Positions 44,823-59,700 of a stretch of DNA of 64,000 nt are shown here, one piece after another. Position numbers and translations under genes: made by a program. The stretch lies in NCBI GenBank assembly GCA_018806985.1, contig JADANN010000032.1:889501-953500 (forward strand), in the 5' to 3' direction. The notes under the pieces are model-generated. The model was not told the origin of the DNA. It was given only the letters and a program-made list of their open reading frames with translations, and searched no databases. Source of the DNA: Angiostrongylus vasorum (lineage: Eukaryota > Nematoda > Chromadorea > Rhabditida > Metastrongylidae). The stretch's first letter is position 1; every line of letters begins with the position of its first letter.

Positions 44823-47749
44823 GATATGATAATGTTCCAATATATATCGTTTATATTTGCCCCTCTTCTGCGCTGTTGTTGAAAAGCTTAAAACTCCGAG
44901 TTCAAAGCTAGATTTCTTGAGAATTCTGGTTCTGAACTAGTTCAGTATAGGGAGAGTACTTCTATGGAGCTTTCAGGAGCGTTGAAGGAAAGTCGCTTTT
45001 GTAAATCTGTCAATCCTTAACTTTTCCAGTGTATTTTTTTTTCAATATCTTTTCAAGTATTCTCTTTCTCGAAAAATCATTGCCTGTTATCGGAAAATTA
45101 GCGTCGAGCCTTATTTATTAACATATGGACTCTGAGTGGATTTCTAAATATCGTACATATTAATCAGTTGGTCCTAACCATTAATTTTGCCGTACGGAGG
45201 TTTCTTTATACTTTTTTTTGTAGTCATTTGACGGTTTACCTTACGCAGATTACTGAGTTGGTCGTCGGATCTGAAAATATTTTCCTCACACTTAGCAGTT
45301 CACCAGAAAAAAACTTTAGACGAGTTTCCTTCGTCGACTATAGGTTGGTAAGTCTTTAGCGACCGCGGGTCATTGGAGCGCACTTGAGGTGCGCATTGAA
45401 ATCGATATGTACATGAATGCGTTAACGGCGAAGGGCACATCCATCGTACAGACTGCTGTTGTTTATAGTAGTACAGAGGTGTCTTTGCTGTATCTTAACA
45501 GTTACTTCCGACCTTTAGGTCCAGCTTTTCGCTACGATAAGATAGTACACCATTGGAGATACGTTTATGGGTGTAACTGTTAGTGTTAACAACCTGTCGA
45601 TAAAGTGGCTCACTATATACCATTAGAGCTTGTTTAGGACATTACTCGAGTCATAAAACAAGAATTCCTGGCTCGTTATTTCACCATCGATCATGTGCCC
45701 ATATTCAAATGCCAATTTTTTGAATTACTGGTGCTTTTCTCGTTTCCAATCACTGTAGTGACTCATCCTCATGGTTCGCTATGTCAACATGCCTGGGCTG
45801 CTCTTATGAGCCAAGAAATGCTTAAGCTTTCCAGCTTTAAATGACCACATCATAATGGGCTCTACTGATTGGAATGAAAATTAGTGGAGTCGAAATTATA
45901 TCCAGCAAGGAAAACTCGTCTTATTCAAGAAAAATAAGATTCTCATTTGTGGACAGAAGGCTTTCTTATCGAAATTCTCATAATTTAAATTGTAAGGCGA
46001 TTTAGCAGACTAGATTTCGTCGAGCAGAACTCGATGGTGTTTCACAATGTCTTGCTGACGCGTCCTGCTGCCATCCTCCAAAATTTTGAATGTCCTTTTC
46101 AATCGTCTTAAAGATTTTAGTTTTAGTAGAACATAGGTTGAAAATAGTGCTTTCGAGAAGCTACACATCCTTGGAGCAAAAAAGCCGTCTTCCACTAATC
46201 TATCCGATGAAAAATTGTCGGGAATCTGGTTGCGGGAACTGTATGTCTTCGGATCATCGTGAATTGATTGTATTTCACTGTAGGTGTGTCTTCGACTTTT
46301 GCTTGATGATATTCCTTGCATCATGTTTATCGTTGAATGCTGGTCGAGTCGATTTTTACTGGAGTTCTGTGAAAGCCACACTAGAGAAAGAGCGTTCCTA
46401 CTCGAACCGGATGGAACGAAGTGTTCCTGGATAAGCGTAGTACCAATTTGTCGACCCCCCTCCCGGAGAGATAAGAGACTTGGTTGTGCCAGGGTCGTGG
46501 TCGAACCAGCACCTAGGACAGTAGAAAAACCATTATTATTCATCTTGTTAGAGAAGAAAGAACTAGGAAGGATTTTTAAGGTTTATAAATACTCCGGAGG
46601 AAAAAACAGCTTAAATAATTTGGATTAGAACTAAAAAGATATAAAACATTTCTCCTCGCAACCTTGCCTGATTGATTTTCATTGATATCTGGCTGACTTT
46701 CTCGGCTAGATGTTCGTGGATTTCAGTACTGCAACGCTATTAGTAGTGGCATGGCGTTCCAAACAAGTAACAAGTAAGAAGACGCCTATTTTTGTGTGGC
46801 ACGGGCTTAGGACTACGCCTAATTTGTCCTGGCGCGCGCGCGATGCTCACTGAGGAATTCGTTCGAGAAGAGGTCTTTCGTGAATTCTTAAGTGTAGAGA
46901 AGAGCTTTTTCATGGCTTGCATACGTCTGGAAAGGCATCAGTGTTCGATAGGCTATTAGTTGAATGCAAAACACATGGCACATACATTTGTTTTTGTGCT
47001 GGAGTGAACACTGCGAAAGTATATGCATTGGGACCAATGCACTTGCACTTAAGAGATCATATGTTTCGAAACTAGTCTATACGGTCATTTATGTGCTAGC
47101 TTTGATCTCATTATTCTATAGCTATGGGTTTTGTGGTTTTCATGTTGGCTTGTTCATAGTTTGATGATTTCTTTGTATCAGATTTTTAAGTGGTCTGTCT
47201 CTAATGCAGTTAATGTTCGAAGTGATCTAAAGTACTTTAGCTTAAAATGGTTCCATAGCTTTCTGTGCTGTTGTTCATTTGTACTGGTGATGTAATAATG
47301 AATATGGTGAATGAAATATTTTTTTAATTGCGTTACAAATTCCTGGTTCACGAGCCATGCGATGTTACCTGACAGTGATCAATATCGGTCTGGTTTTGTC
47401 CTTTTCCGCATAGCTTTAAAATTTTGTGAGATCAGTGGTGTTACTGGACGATATGGATTGTTTTCACGTTTTATCGAGGCGATATGAAGCATATATGTCT
47501 CATTGACGCTTTAGGTCATCTACGTACGTTGATGGAGTAGACGTGGGGTACCTTTTTTGTCATTAGTAATCATTCCACGGGTTATTCCGTTATTGATATT
47601 CTGTGTTTATTTGTATGGTCTTAAACGCTTCTACCTTTGGAAAGTCGATGACTTTCTAGGGTTGTTAACCTTTTTTTGTGAATGTGTGGTGTTCCTCTGT
47701 ACGGATTCTCTTGAGGTTTTTGTTTATTATGCTATAGTTCAGACTGCAA
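44823..47749. other. No gene recognised; partial family D repeat
   Basis: A degraded reverse family D copy lies at about 46262-46535 ('gttgaatgctggtcgagtcg', T-rich left side, head near 46500). The stretches 44556-44580 and 47020-47040 share ATATGCATTGG-(N)-CCAATGCAC. Frames at 45389 and 46010 have no family signature. Confidence 0.4.
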
Positions 47750-47765
47750 TCGAAGAAATATTCAG
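47750..47765 (+). promoter_or_regulatory. Predicted trans-splice acceptor of the MORC gene
   Basis: GAAGAAATATTCAG ends at 47765, six bases before the ATG at 47772. It could also be a 5'UTR intron acceptor. Confidence 0.45.
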
Positions 47766-47771
47766 GATTGA

Positions 47772-50700
47772 ATGATATCGGGATCATCGTATTCGAAAGA
47801 ATCCAACAAAGGTTTTGACACATCAATATTCCATAAGGCAACAATAAGTTATGAATATCTCCATACAAACAGGTAACCCCCTAGATGGATTTGCGTATCC
47901 ATATGCCACGGAAGTTTAGGGCTTCCCAGGACATATTCCATTTTGATGAAGTATTGAAACGCATTCGTGTTCTAGTTCATTTGGTAGTACATGTTTCAGT
48001 ACAACTCATGAATTTGTCTATGGTGCTATCGCCGAATTGGTCGACAATTCTCGAGATGCGATGGCAAACAATTTGCATATAGACTTTAGTAAGTGCTGTA
48101 CTTTCAAGCCCATATTTCTGGTGCTTTCGTTTCCTGGAAAGATCTATTCTTCAATTTCTTTGTGGATGGACTTTTGGTGCAGGAAAACAAAAGTGTTATT
48201 ATTCATAATTTGGGAAAACCCGACCATTTTTGCTGATTATCTGTGTTTTTTTTCTTTACGTATTTTCTCACATATAAGTTATAGAGGAGGATTTCAGCAC
48301 CAAATGCTGAACATGGTGGACTTCTATCGATCCTTGATGATGGGTGTGGTATGGACAGAAAAGAGGTGCTTTTAATTCTTATGCGTTTTGGACTTGTGAA
48401 GTTTGATCCGTTAATATAGCTCATTGTTATGATTTTTTAAGGCCATTTCTGTTGTCTCATTTGGTCATTCCTTAAAGAGGATGGAACCAGGCATGATTGG
48501 ACAGTACGGCAATGGGCTGAAGTCGTAAGCTTCCACCTTTTTGAAAGCATTGTTGTGCTTATTGCACTTGGTAGTGGGCAAATTCGTGCTAGTTCACTGT
48601 ATGTGTTCACGTTTACGAGTGAATTGTTGGTTTCCAGCGGTGCTATGCGCATTGCGAAAGATTTTATAATGTTTACCAAGAAAGATGGACTGTTGACATG
48701 CCTTCTGCTGTCTCGTACTTTCCACGAAATGTATTCGTTAAAAGAAGTAAGCGTTTTAAGCATTTTAGTCACTTGTTGCTTCGTAAGTATCCTGTAATCA
48801 CAAAGAGAATTCGCTGACCAAATTGAGTTATTTATGTTTGTTTTTCCTACTTAGAGAACTATTTCCAGGTTTTTGTGCCAGTCGCATCATTCACACTCGA
48901 AAATGGATCACGTGCCATGTATTGCGATTCACACACACAGGCAAAAATGGTATTTAATTAGACTGTACTGTTCTTATGACCCTTCCCAATAGTTTACCGC
49001 CTCATCGTGGCTGGGAGGTGTTCCTGAGTGTGGGGCTGCGATGTACAGCGGGGGATACCTCCCACGGGCTGGGCCTCCCAAGCTGAGGAGTCCGGCGTTC
49101 CCATTAAGAAGTCCAGCTGAGACTAAACCAGTACCTGGATCTACGACGGTCTTGGTACCAAGCTAGTCGCATGATGGCAAATCCTTCTGATCCACGAGGA
49201 CAGCGACTGCCTGTGATGGTGACGACTCGAGGCAGGCCATGGCTAGGCCGACCTCGGGACGCCAGGAAAACACAATGACTAAACTAGCAAAACTCCGAAA
49301 AAGTGGAGATTTTGCTGGGACCCGCGCAACCAGTGAAGGCGGGCAATCCAAGTTGGCTTTTTTTCCTATTTCGGGAATTTGTTTATCAATGTGTAGTCTT
49401 GTTCACGAAGAACGGCAGGTGTTTCACTGCGAAGCGACAACTTCATCTATTTCAGCATTCCCAATCGATGGATGTCATCTATAATCACACACCATTTGAT
49501 TCACAAGTATGAGACATATTTTGATTCTTAAGTGCTTTTCGTACATTTTTCGTTGGGCATATTTCTGCCTACATATGTACTACTAGTGCTAAAGCTCAGT
49601 AGTTAACAATAAGTCTAGTATTCCACTGCATAATGCTTTTGTAACCTCTTTTGTTAAGTATTTTGTCCTTTGTACTTTACAGGACGCGCTTTTCGAACAG
49701 TTTGAGCGTATATGTGGTGCTTCGGGCACACTGATTGTGCTCTTCAATTTGAGGCGGATCGAAACTGGAGATTTTGAATTGAATTTCGACGCTCCATATG
49801 ACGTACGGCTGTCGAACTTCGAAGAGCAAAGGTGTCTCTTTTATTGGTTCTTTGCTGGTATGGCTGTTTTTGACGTCATATTTCTGTTCGATACTTTGTA
49901 GAGAAGAGGAACGAAACTCTTTGCGAGCTTATTTATCTGTGCTGTATCTCAAACCACGCATGAAGGTTCTGTAGCTAGGTTTGTGCTTTGCATTTCAAGC
50001 AGATAAAGACATTCAAGACTATCTGAACAGGTTTATCTTCGCGGAAAAAAGGTTTTAACGACAAGGATTCTCAGTACGTTACTGTATCCATACAAATATA
50101 ACTACACTGCGAAGAATATGAAGACTTGTGCCATCAAAGAATTTGAGAGATGTGAGCAAAAAGTCCGGGAAGGTTAGTTTCTCGAAATTCCTTTGTTTCA
50201 CAATGATATTGTTCGGTTTTTTTGTCACTAGGAAATTAAGTGGGTTTTCCACTTTTTGGAATAATGGGGGTTTTCGCTTTCGGCCATGAGAGCTACAATT
50301 TTTGTGTGATTATCGATCAACCCAAATAATGACCAATCGCTAAAGTATACCATAGAGCGCGTTGGCCAATTGAACCTTCGCCCTTGGGAAAACGAAATTG
50401 CACTTTGAGACACTGCAATGTTATTAAGTAAACGAGATGCTTCGCATGACTTCATCTGCTCTTGGTGAATTTGAAGCAAAATATCGTGGACAAAATATAC
50501 ACACCAACAAAACGCTCCGAATGGAGCAGCGACTTTTAGCAAAGTGAGTTTTAGAAATGTTCTTAGCATGCAGGTTCTGCTGTGAATAACGAATTCATTT
50601 GGTTTAGAGCTCGCTCAGATATGGAAGCAAAGAAGGATCAGGCTGAAAAGCGGGCTGCTTCAGCAATGAAGGTAGATTTTTTCGATTAAGTGCGTTAGTG

Positions 50701-53700
50701 ACAAATTCTAATGTCGGCAGGCAATGTTCAACACAGATTCGGCTCTAGTTGTTTCATGTTGTTTGGAAACTAATCCAGGACTTCGATATGATTCCTTAGA
50801 TTGGCATTTCTCAACTAACTTTATTGCTCGAAATAAGAACGACTAGAGTCTACATTTTTGCCACTGAGAAACAAGTTTATTAACACCGATAAAATTCTGG
50901 ATTTCTGAAGGCAGTGAAGTTGCTGAAAGCCATTTCGATCTCGGATTTGTTTCTGAAGCATTTGTTGCGCAGGACGTCGGAATGCTTGAAGAAGTGGTAG
51001 TCAGTAGGCGACAGGTTCAGCGAGTATTGTAGATGAGACAAAAACGGTCCTTTCTCATTATGCGGAAATAGCGTCGAGTGTACTTCAACACGGCGGTTTC
51101 TTTGATTTTCGTTCATTTCATGCAGCATCGGTTTGTCGTGCTTGGACTTTCCAGCTTTTTAAATGCGACGAAACAGTTAATATGATTAGACCGAGTTCTT
51201 TCAAAAATTATAAAATATTTGTGCATGTATTTGATTCTACCAAAGCTTTCAGTTCATCACCGTAAACTGCGGAAGGACATCCTCATCCTTCCTCATCTTC
51301 AACTTGGAACTCGCGTGATGAAATTTTGAAACCAACATCGCACTTCACATTTGCCAACACTTGCATGACTCCATACCTCATCAGTGTTTCGTGCTTTTTT
51401 CGCAGTGCCTGTTTGATCTCGTGAAAATGGATTCGTCGAGATTTCTGTTCCTACATCAGAAGATCTAACCTTTAAAATTTGTCAGTAGTGCGGTTTAGAT
51501 TGCACTTCAGTTATACTTGGATACTTGGATGGGCACTCTTCAACGATTGTGCGCGGGCCCCAACACACGTTCCGTTTTTCCGGCATTTTGCTGATTCAGC
51601 CACTGTGTTTCTTTGGAATCTTGACACCAGCCTTGCCAAAGTCTGCCCAAGGTCGTCAACAGCGCAAGCAGTCGCCATCTTTGTGGATCAGAGGGAGATT
51701 TGCCACCATGCGGCTATTTTGAAAAACAGGACGGTGTTGGAACCTGTAATCGCTTTACTTTTAGCTGGGTTTCCTGATAGAAACGCAGGACTCCTTCTCA
51801 GCTTGGGAGACCTTGCTAGGAGGATAAATCTCCTCGCTGTACATCGCGGCCCAAAACCCAGGAACACCCTCCAACCACGATGAGACGGTAAATCGTTGGG
51901 ATCACTTCAATTATATAGAATCAAAATATATAAAATAAGCTTCCACTAATGTAATAAGATAATAAAAATAAGCTAATGCCAAACCACATATGAGGTAAAT
52001 AGAACGAGAAGTCGTTCATTAATTAATCCTAACAAATTAATGCTACTGTCTTTTACCATCTTTTTTTTAGGCGAAGAATAACCCAACTCCGCTCACATTT
52101 TATTTCGGGATTAATATTCACCACAGGTTTTTTTTTAGTTTCTAACTGCAAAGTTTCACATCAATTCCAGAAATCTCTGGAGGAGCTCTATCCATCTTAT
52201 TCTTTGTCATTTTTAGAAATCGGTACGGATGTATGTTATATAATAACGGTCGCCTAATTGAGATGTATGTGAAAGTACCTGTGCAGAAGGAAAAGAACGA
52301 TCTTTTGATGTAAGATAATCTTTTTTAACTATTACTATTTAGTACATAGTAATTTAGTGAGAATTTTTTTGAAAGTTAACCTTTCTTCACTTTGTGATCT
52401 GTCTTAATCATCGTTTGCGACCTTACGGTTACTCTATCTTAACTTGTTTCAGTCACTTTGACCTACTGTTGCTTCTTATTCTTCCTCGCTGTTACACTTT
52501 ATAATTTGCTACTACATTTTCGTATCATCTTCCACTATGGCACACATTTTGCATTCGTCAACATAATTCATTATCGTATTCGTTATCGTAGAAAACCAAA
52601 CACGAGGTCGCACATTGCTTCTTGGCCCTCTACCATTTTCAGCTTATTCTTTCAATGGTTTGTCCTCATCTACTTGTCCGGTGGTTGTTGCTGATGCTTA
52701 TAGTACTGAATTATACTCACTTTTTGACAATTCCTTCTGAATAGAAAGGATAAAAAGTGATAAAACTCTTGGCGTTGATCAACCTTTGAAGGATGCGCTA
52801 TGCATTCGACTACATTAAGCATCGTTGGAGGTGATTGACTGCATATCTGGCCTTTGTAATGACTGGCGGTGGCCTGCTGACGTGTCGAGCCAGTGCTGCA
52901 ATCCTCCCGGACAAGTTTGGCACCAATTTGCCGACCCCCGAAGGCATGGCGAGATTGGTGAGCTTAGGGGCGCGAGGCCGGTCCCATGTGTATTGCCGGG
53001 CGCCTCCGACCACTTCGCTACACGGGCGCTTTCCTTCTATATACACATAGAAATTTCTTTTTTTGTAATGTATGTAATATTCAAAGTTTATCCATTGTTG
53101 CATAAGGTGATAAGTTTGCAGGAAATGTCTCGGAGTTGTTGGCGTCGTCGATGTTCCATATTCCATCCTGGAGCCTACCCATAATAAACAAAGCTTTGAA
53201 AATAAGCGGTGAGTCGTTTTCGAATCCTCAGTTTGGTTTTGCAAGCTGTTTATTTCCATTTCCAGAATACTTAGGATTAAAGATCCGTCAAATTTATACA
53301 TTTTTGAACTTCTGAAACCTTATTTCAGAGAATATCTGTCGCTACTCCGAGCTATGAACGATCATATGGAGCAATATTGGAAGGACATCAATCTGGCTGG
53401 CAACGAAGGTCCAAGTGGTGTGAAGACGTTTTGGTAGGTGTTATATAAGTAGCAGTAGCTTTGAATTTGGAATTTTTTTTACTAAAAATTGTTATTATTA
53501 AAGGAAGAACTTCGGCTATGAGAACTCTGATTGGAGTTCAGAATGTACAAATCTGGCCGAGTATCGAAAAAAGCGTTACATGAGGATTGGACATACCGTA
53601 CAGTGTGGTAAGATTTGGCTTATTTGTTAAGCATTCAAGTGTGCCAAGAAAACCTAGCGTGAAACCAGTGTTGTGAACACAAAAAGGAAGTTTCCCGTTG

Positions 53701-56700
53701 GTTAATTTATCACTGTTAATGTGTCTAAGAGCTCATGTGGCGCAGTGGTTGGAGGCGCCACTGCGACACACACGGGAAATCGACCACCGCGCCTGTGGCT
53801 CACCAAGCCTTCCATCCCTCTGGGGTCGGCAAATTGGTACCAGACTTCTCTGGGAGGATAGCAGCACTGGCTCGATACATCGGTAGGCCACCGAGAGTCA
53901 TTGTAAAGGCCAGATGTGCATTCAATCATCTCCAGCGATACTTAATGAAGTCGAATGCATGGCGCACTCCGCAGGCATTGGTCAACGCCGAGAGTTTTTC
54001 TTAATGTGTCTAAGTAAAACTTTCTGTCTTCGTTTCCCATAGATGTTACTGTGGATAGCGTTCGCATAATTTTTTTAGACAAATGTTTAAAATGGCGTCA
54101 TGTTGAGTATCATGCTCCATATGAGATAAATGGAATACCGGAAAATTGGTGTTGTAACGACCACCCGAACAGTATTTTTCGCGGTTGTTCAAAGCCTGAA
54201 GAAATGCCAAAGGTACATATTATTCTTTTTCTTTCCAATTTTATATCATTATAGTTCACAAAAAATAGAATAGAGAGAAAGGACAAAAATAGAATAAAAT
54301 AGAAAACTAGCTGGGAGACAGACGAAACGAAGGATCCGCGTGGTGCGATGGTGAACGCGTTAGCAGCCGGTAAGGGTAAAAGCGCATTCGTTCCACAGCG
54401 CAAACACCTGCGGTCCGGAGTTTTGCAAATATCTCAGCATCGTTGTGGTTGAATTCACATAATACAACCCTGCCGTGAAAAAATTGTAGTAGACAGCAAA
54501 TAAAAAGTAAACAATGCACAAGCAAGTAGTTCGTATGATGTTTCACCAACAGTAATTTCTATGTTTTTTGTAGGTATATTTCATCCATTCCGCACTTACG
54601 TGTTGCAAGGAGAAAAAAAATTTAGAACGATTACAATTTCAGGTTAAAGAAGGAAAGCTGGTACGTCAGAAATCGCCAGATCAGCCTGTAAAACGCCACT
54701 CTTCGCCAGCAGTTCGTTGTCGTTTTCACCTCATAGTGTTACTTTACGTTATATTTCTTGGGAAGCAATGTAACTGCTTATAAGGTTTTACATAAGAGAC
54801 TGTATGTAGGGAACTGAGACTGGTTTCCCGAATAAGTAGAACTGGATTCGTGGTGGAAAGGAATAACTAGGAACGTAGGTATAAGATCTCAGATATTTTA
54901 TAATTTTAACTATTGAAGGGTCGTGGTACAGAGCGCAAACCAGACAATCATAACCGAGTTTCTTCATCAGCGACAACAAACGGGAATGCTTTGGCTCGTC
55001 GAATGAGTCCACCAGCAAAATCTGTTACTGCATCAGCGACAAGAAATAGCAGAGAGGTTTTTGAGAGTGTTTAGTTGTATGGAAGGGTTTATGTATTTAC
55101 TCATATTTACTTAAGGCGTGATGATAGCTCTAACATTGTGACTTGTACCGAGATTTTTCTACCTACACAAATTTCCCAATTAGAAATGCTGCTGTTTAAG
55201 GCCCAACGTCGACCACCAACACCGCCCTCATCACGGCCGTTGAAACGGTCATCACGTATTGTGCAACGTAGAGAGCTCAGCACTGAGTCAGAATCTAGCC
55301 CAGAGAGACCTCCTCGTAAAACAAGTAACAAAACCTACAACGTGGCGACTAAGGTTAGCTAGTACCATATTCTTATTTTGTGGTTCCTTAAGAATGACTT
55401 CATTATAGTTTCAAGGTTTTCCGCTACTAAAAATGAAATTTCACTTGAAGACAACTGAACGCATCAGCTCAATTGGTCGACCTCCCATGAAAAGCGCGGC
55501 AGGTGTGGCTGGGACAAGACGACGTGTGGTGTCGAGTGAAGATAGTGACGACGAGGAAACAGTTACGGCGCAAAATTTGGTTTGTCTTGTTTTAAACGGC
55601 ATCTTCGAAGACATTCTATGACATTACTCCGTGGTATGAAAATAGCGTTGCAGACAGTGAAAGAGCTGACTTTTACATGACGTTACCATAGTTTCCATTG
55701 TATTGGTTACCACTATTGTTTTTAACATGTAGCATTAACATTGTAGTTGTGCGGTGTCATTTTTTCTTCTCTATTATTGTGCCACTATTCTGTTCTAAAA
55801 ATTCTAAGGAAAATTGGTTACATATATGCAGAGTTCCGAAGTCATTTTAGACTTCGTGAAAGAATTCGCTTCTCATTAGTTGCAGCATGCAGATCGCTTG
55901 TTTAAGATCAAAATTTTTACAAGAAAAGCTTCTTTTGCGGTACGCGATGTGTTTTATGACTCCTTTCATTTTTCAATTTTAGTCGAGAAAGCCGAAAACT
56001 AAGGCAGATCTGCGAAGACAGTACGAAGAAAAGGAGGAAAAATCGCAGCCTGTTGAGGAGCTTTCTGATGTCCAGCAAAAGGCACCGGGTCAATCACCTG
56101 TTCATGGTACGTGACTTGTGCAATTGGAGATGGTCATTTTTTATTTTCTCTATTTCTTATCCTTTTTTTATTTTTTTCTTACGGCATCGTCAACAATCGA
56201 AACGAAAATCTAGGAGCATTTCCAGTGACAGTAAGGTTTTGTGACATTTTCACGTGTTTTTGACGCTGCATTGTGGTCTATTTGAATGTTGGACATAATT
56301 TCTTTAGGATTTTTTACATCGTGGAAAATTATGGAATTTTTCTAAAATTAATAACTTCAGCTTGCATATTTAGTGTTGTATGTTCTTTTATTAGATGCCA
56401 AGCCGTCTACTTCCTTACCTCCTACCACTCCATCTTCATCAAGTAAACAAATGTCCACAACCACTAATCCTTCATCAACGTCGGTGTCGGAACCGCTTTC
56501 CAATGGCACAACCATAAAACATACCATTGATAAGGAAGTGGTAAGTTGAACGGTGTTGAGTAGTTCGTCGCTCGCATTATCTTTTCTTTTCTCGGCGGTT
56601 TAACCAGTTGACGACAATATTGTTCATACTGCTGTGGGCTAGACGTGACCGAAAATAATTTGGCTGTTGAACTATATGCCCACATTTCCCATCTCATCGT

Positions 56701-59700
56701 TTGTGTCATCTATAATGCCGTTATTGAATAACTTGAGCTAGCGCAAGTATGGTATCCCTTCTTTCATTTTCATACGACATTTGGATGAAAGTTTCTCTAC
56801 ATGGTGTGCGATCAAAGAAATTACTTGAAAAAAATTACTACCAATTCGAAATCGAGTTCTTGGAGCTTACGCTGGAGCTTTGCCGCAATTGTCGTTAGTT
56901 CAGTTTATAGAGTGGTGGAATGTAGAGTTGCAACTAGGATTTAGGTGGCTGGTTCGAGTCTGGATCGACGGATTGTTTTATAATATTGGGCTACGTCAAT
57001 CGACAACACATCAAGCCAAACCACTAATACAATAAAGATTTCTCAACATAGTGTGTGGTCGATAAAATTACCTAACTGTAACAATTCAAAAATCGCATTT
57101 TTTGGTACCTACCTTGGAGCTTCGCCGCAACTGCCGTTGGTAGAGCGGCCTGTAGAGTTGCAGCTATCCGTAAATGTCTGTTTCGAATCTTGCTCTGCGT
57201 CAGAACTACCACCAGCTCTGTTTGGTCGAAAAAGGCAAACAGCATACTTCTATTATAAAACCGCTTATTTTTTGTGGTTTGGACAATGCTAGACACAGAT
57301 AACCAAGCGATTATATGAAAAAATTGGAATGATTTTTTGTATTTGAGGACAATATTTCAAAAAGTCCTTTTTTTAGAGCGAAATTTGTTTCGAAAATGTG
57401 TCGTGAAAAATTTTGATCTAACTTGTTTTTAAATTGACCCTTTAAATTAAAACTTTAAGCTAGAGTTCACAGAGATTAATGGGAAATGTTTTTAGTTCGA
57501 TCGTGAGAAGGAACGAGGTGATCGTGCTGTTGGACAGACACGCAAGCTGTTAAATTTTTTCATGAAGCAGGTAAGTTAGCATATTTTTAAGGTTTTGAAC
57601 TGGTGGTTGATATCTCATTAGGTCTAGCCATTCACAAAGATGTGTTGCTAGATTTAATTCTGTAGCTTAATTTGACTCCTACATTTTTTCTGTCTACCTT
57701 CAGGGAGTCTCTTATGCGGAACGATTTCGAAGAATGGGCGAAGGGCGAGCTGTTGGAACAGGACATGGAACAGTTTGGCAGAAATGTTTGGGAAGAGCAT
57801 GTGCTCAAGGTTGTTCGCGAGCGAGACGAGTTGAGAATGTTACGGAGAACTGATAAAGAACAGATAAGAAAGTTATGTGAGGATGAACTCCGCTCTGAGC
57901 TAACGATTATTTTGAAGTGGGCTATGGTTGGTGTTTTGATAAACATCATGATCCATAATTTTTCACGCATGTACTTTTGACCACTTAGTGTCACTTAATT
58001 TCCACTTTGTTTCTTTCTTTGTATATCTTCTTTCATTATTGGGCTTTGTGGTTATATTAGGTTAATTATACAAGAGGGACAACTCGGTTTACTAATCGAC
58101 CCTGGGTTTTGCTGGTTTTTGTCTTATCATTGAAATATGTTACATATTACATACATATTCATCTGTTACTCTAGGTTGATTTGTATATCGTCACCGACCT
58201 TGTTCGGAATTCTTGTTCTAACGTTCTGAACCGGTGGAATGGATGCAGCAGGAAAGGCGACATCTAATTTGAAACGAAATAGGCAGCCAAAAAATTCGAG
58301 TTATCAGTTTTTAGAGCACGTGTTTCACAACATCACGCCGACAACCATCAACAAAACCAGCTCCTTTGAACCGGATACTAATAGCAAATGGACGACGTGG
58401 GTGTGGTTTAAACGGTTTGACTCGCCTCAAGTATCTGCATTGATCTGAACTACCAGTCTACCAGTCACGATTGTCGAAGACACTGCGTGGCGAACCATGT
58501 CAAGTCGATCTTGGGATTTTGTACTATACAGTGTGAATTCATTAAATTCTCGTAGTTTTGTCACGTCATAAGTGAAGCTGTGCTAATTTGCCCTCATCCA
58601 TTAGTCTCTGTCAGAGATTTTTACTCCAAATGAGGAGAATATTCTCCATGCATGCCTTTGCCGTGAAGCGAAAGCAATCGGAACGATAACGAGTTTGAAT
58701 TTTTCATGGTAACATCATCCTCACATCGCAAAGTTTTCTTCTACACAACTAAATTATTTGAACCGCATTACCATACTCCGACGGCCACAGAGCACGGGCA
58801 TTGCACCTTCAGACTAATATCATATTTGTTCCGGGCTGTGAAGCCTTACCTGAGTCAACAAGAAGTCCGTTGCGTCACCTTACACCTGGGCCTTACCACC
58901 AATATTTGGTGCGTAAGTCCTGTTTTTCTGAACTGAAGGGATCTAGGAATTACTGGTATGGTGGTGGATTTATCGGTTCCTAAAGTTGCGTTCGAAATAA
59001 GTAAGCGAAAACGAAAATATTTCTAAAGTCGTTAAGGGCCTATTTTCCAGTGTGATAGTTCCATCAACTTATTTTTTTTTTATTAATCTTCGTTTTTGCC
59101 TGTTATTTTTTGTTCTATGCAACCCGTATTTCACATCTGCTGTGTGGATACCAGAACTTTTGTCTTTGCATTCATCGTTTACAAAGGTCCTCGAATATTT
59201 CTTTTTCGTGTGTAGGGTTGGGCTACTGGTTGAGGATTTGTGCTTTCTTCATGAATGTCGTTTAATGCTGGTTAAATTGATATACCCCGAAGTCCTGAGA
59301 TAACTGGTTTAGAGTGTTTGGACTTGGATTACAAAGAGTGAACTTTTCCTAGAGAAGTCTAAAATCAATTTCCCGATCTCAGAGAGATGAGAGGCTTGGT
59401 GAAAATGGCACCGGATCGGACCAGCACTGTGCTCGTGGTGATCGGCATCATTACCACAGCGCTACCAACCTCCTTAATGCAGAAGAGGGAACATTATCTC
59501 AGTTCCTCCTGGCGACATCAATACTCAGCCGAACTCAAATATTGTATTCAGCGCACCGTAGTACGATAAGCAGACCCTATCACAACAAGGTCATAACCGA
59601 GACATCGGATGAGTTTACAACGAACATCTTGAAGCGTCTTGGTGTCGAACCACCTCCCGGTGTTCTATGGAAGTAACAATTATGGCTGTATCCTACGATA

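Noticed and set aside
56213..56231. Tiny extra MORC exon between a CTAG acceptor and a GTAAGG donor
   Set aside because: It ends in a phase that does not fit the next exon at 56395, and the model is in frame without it.
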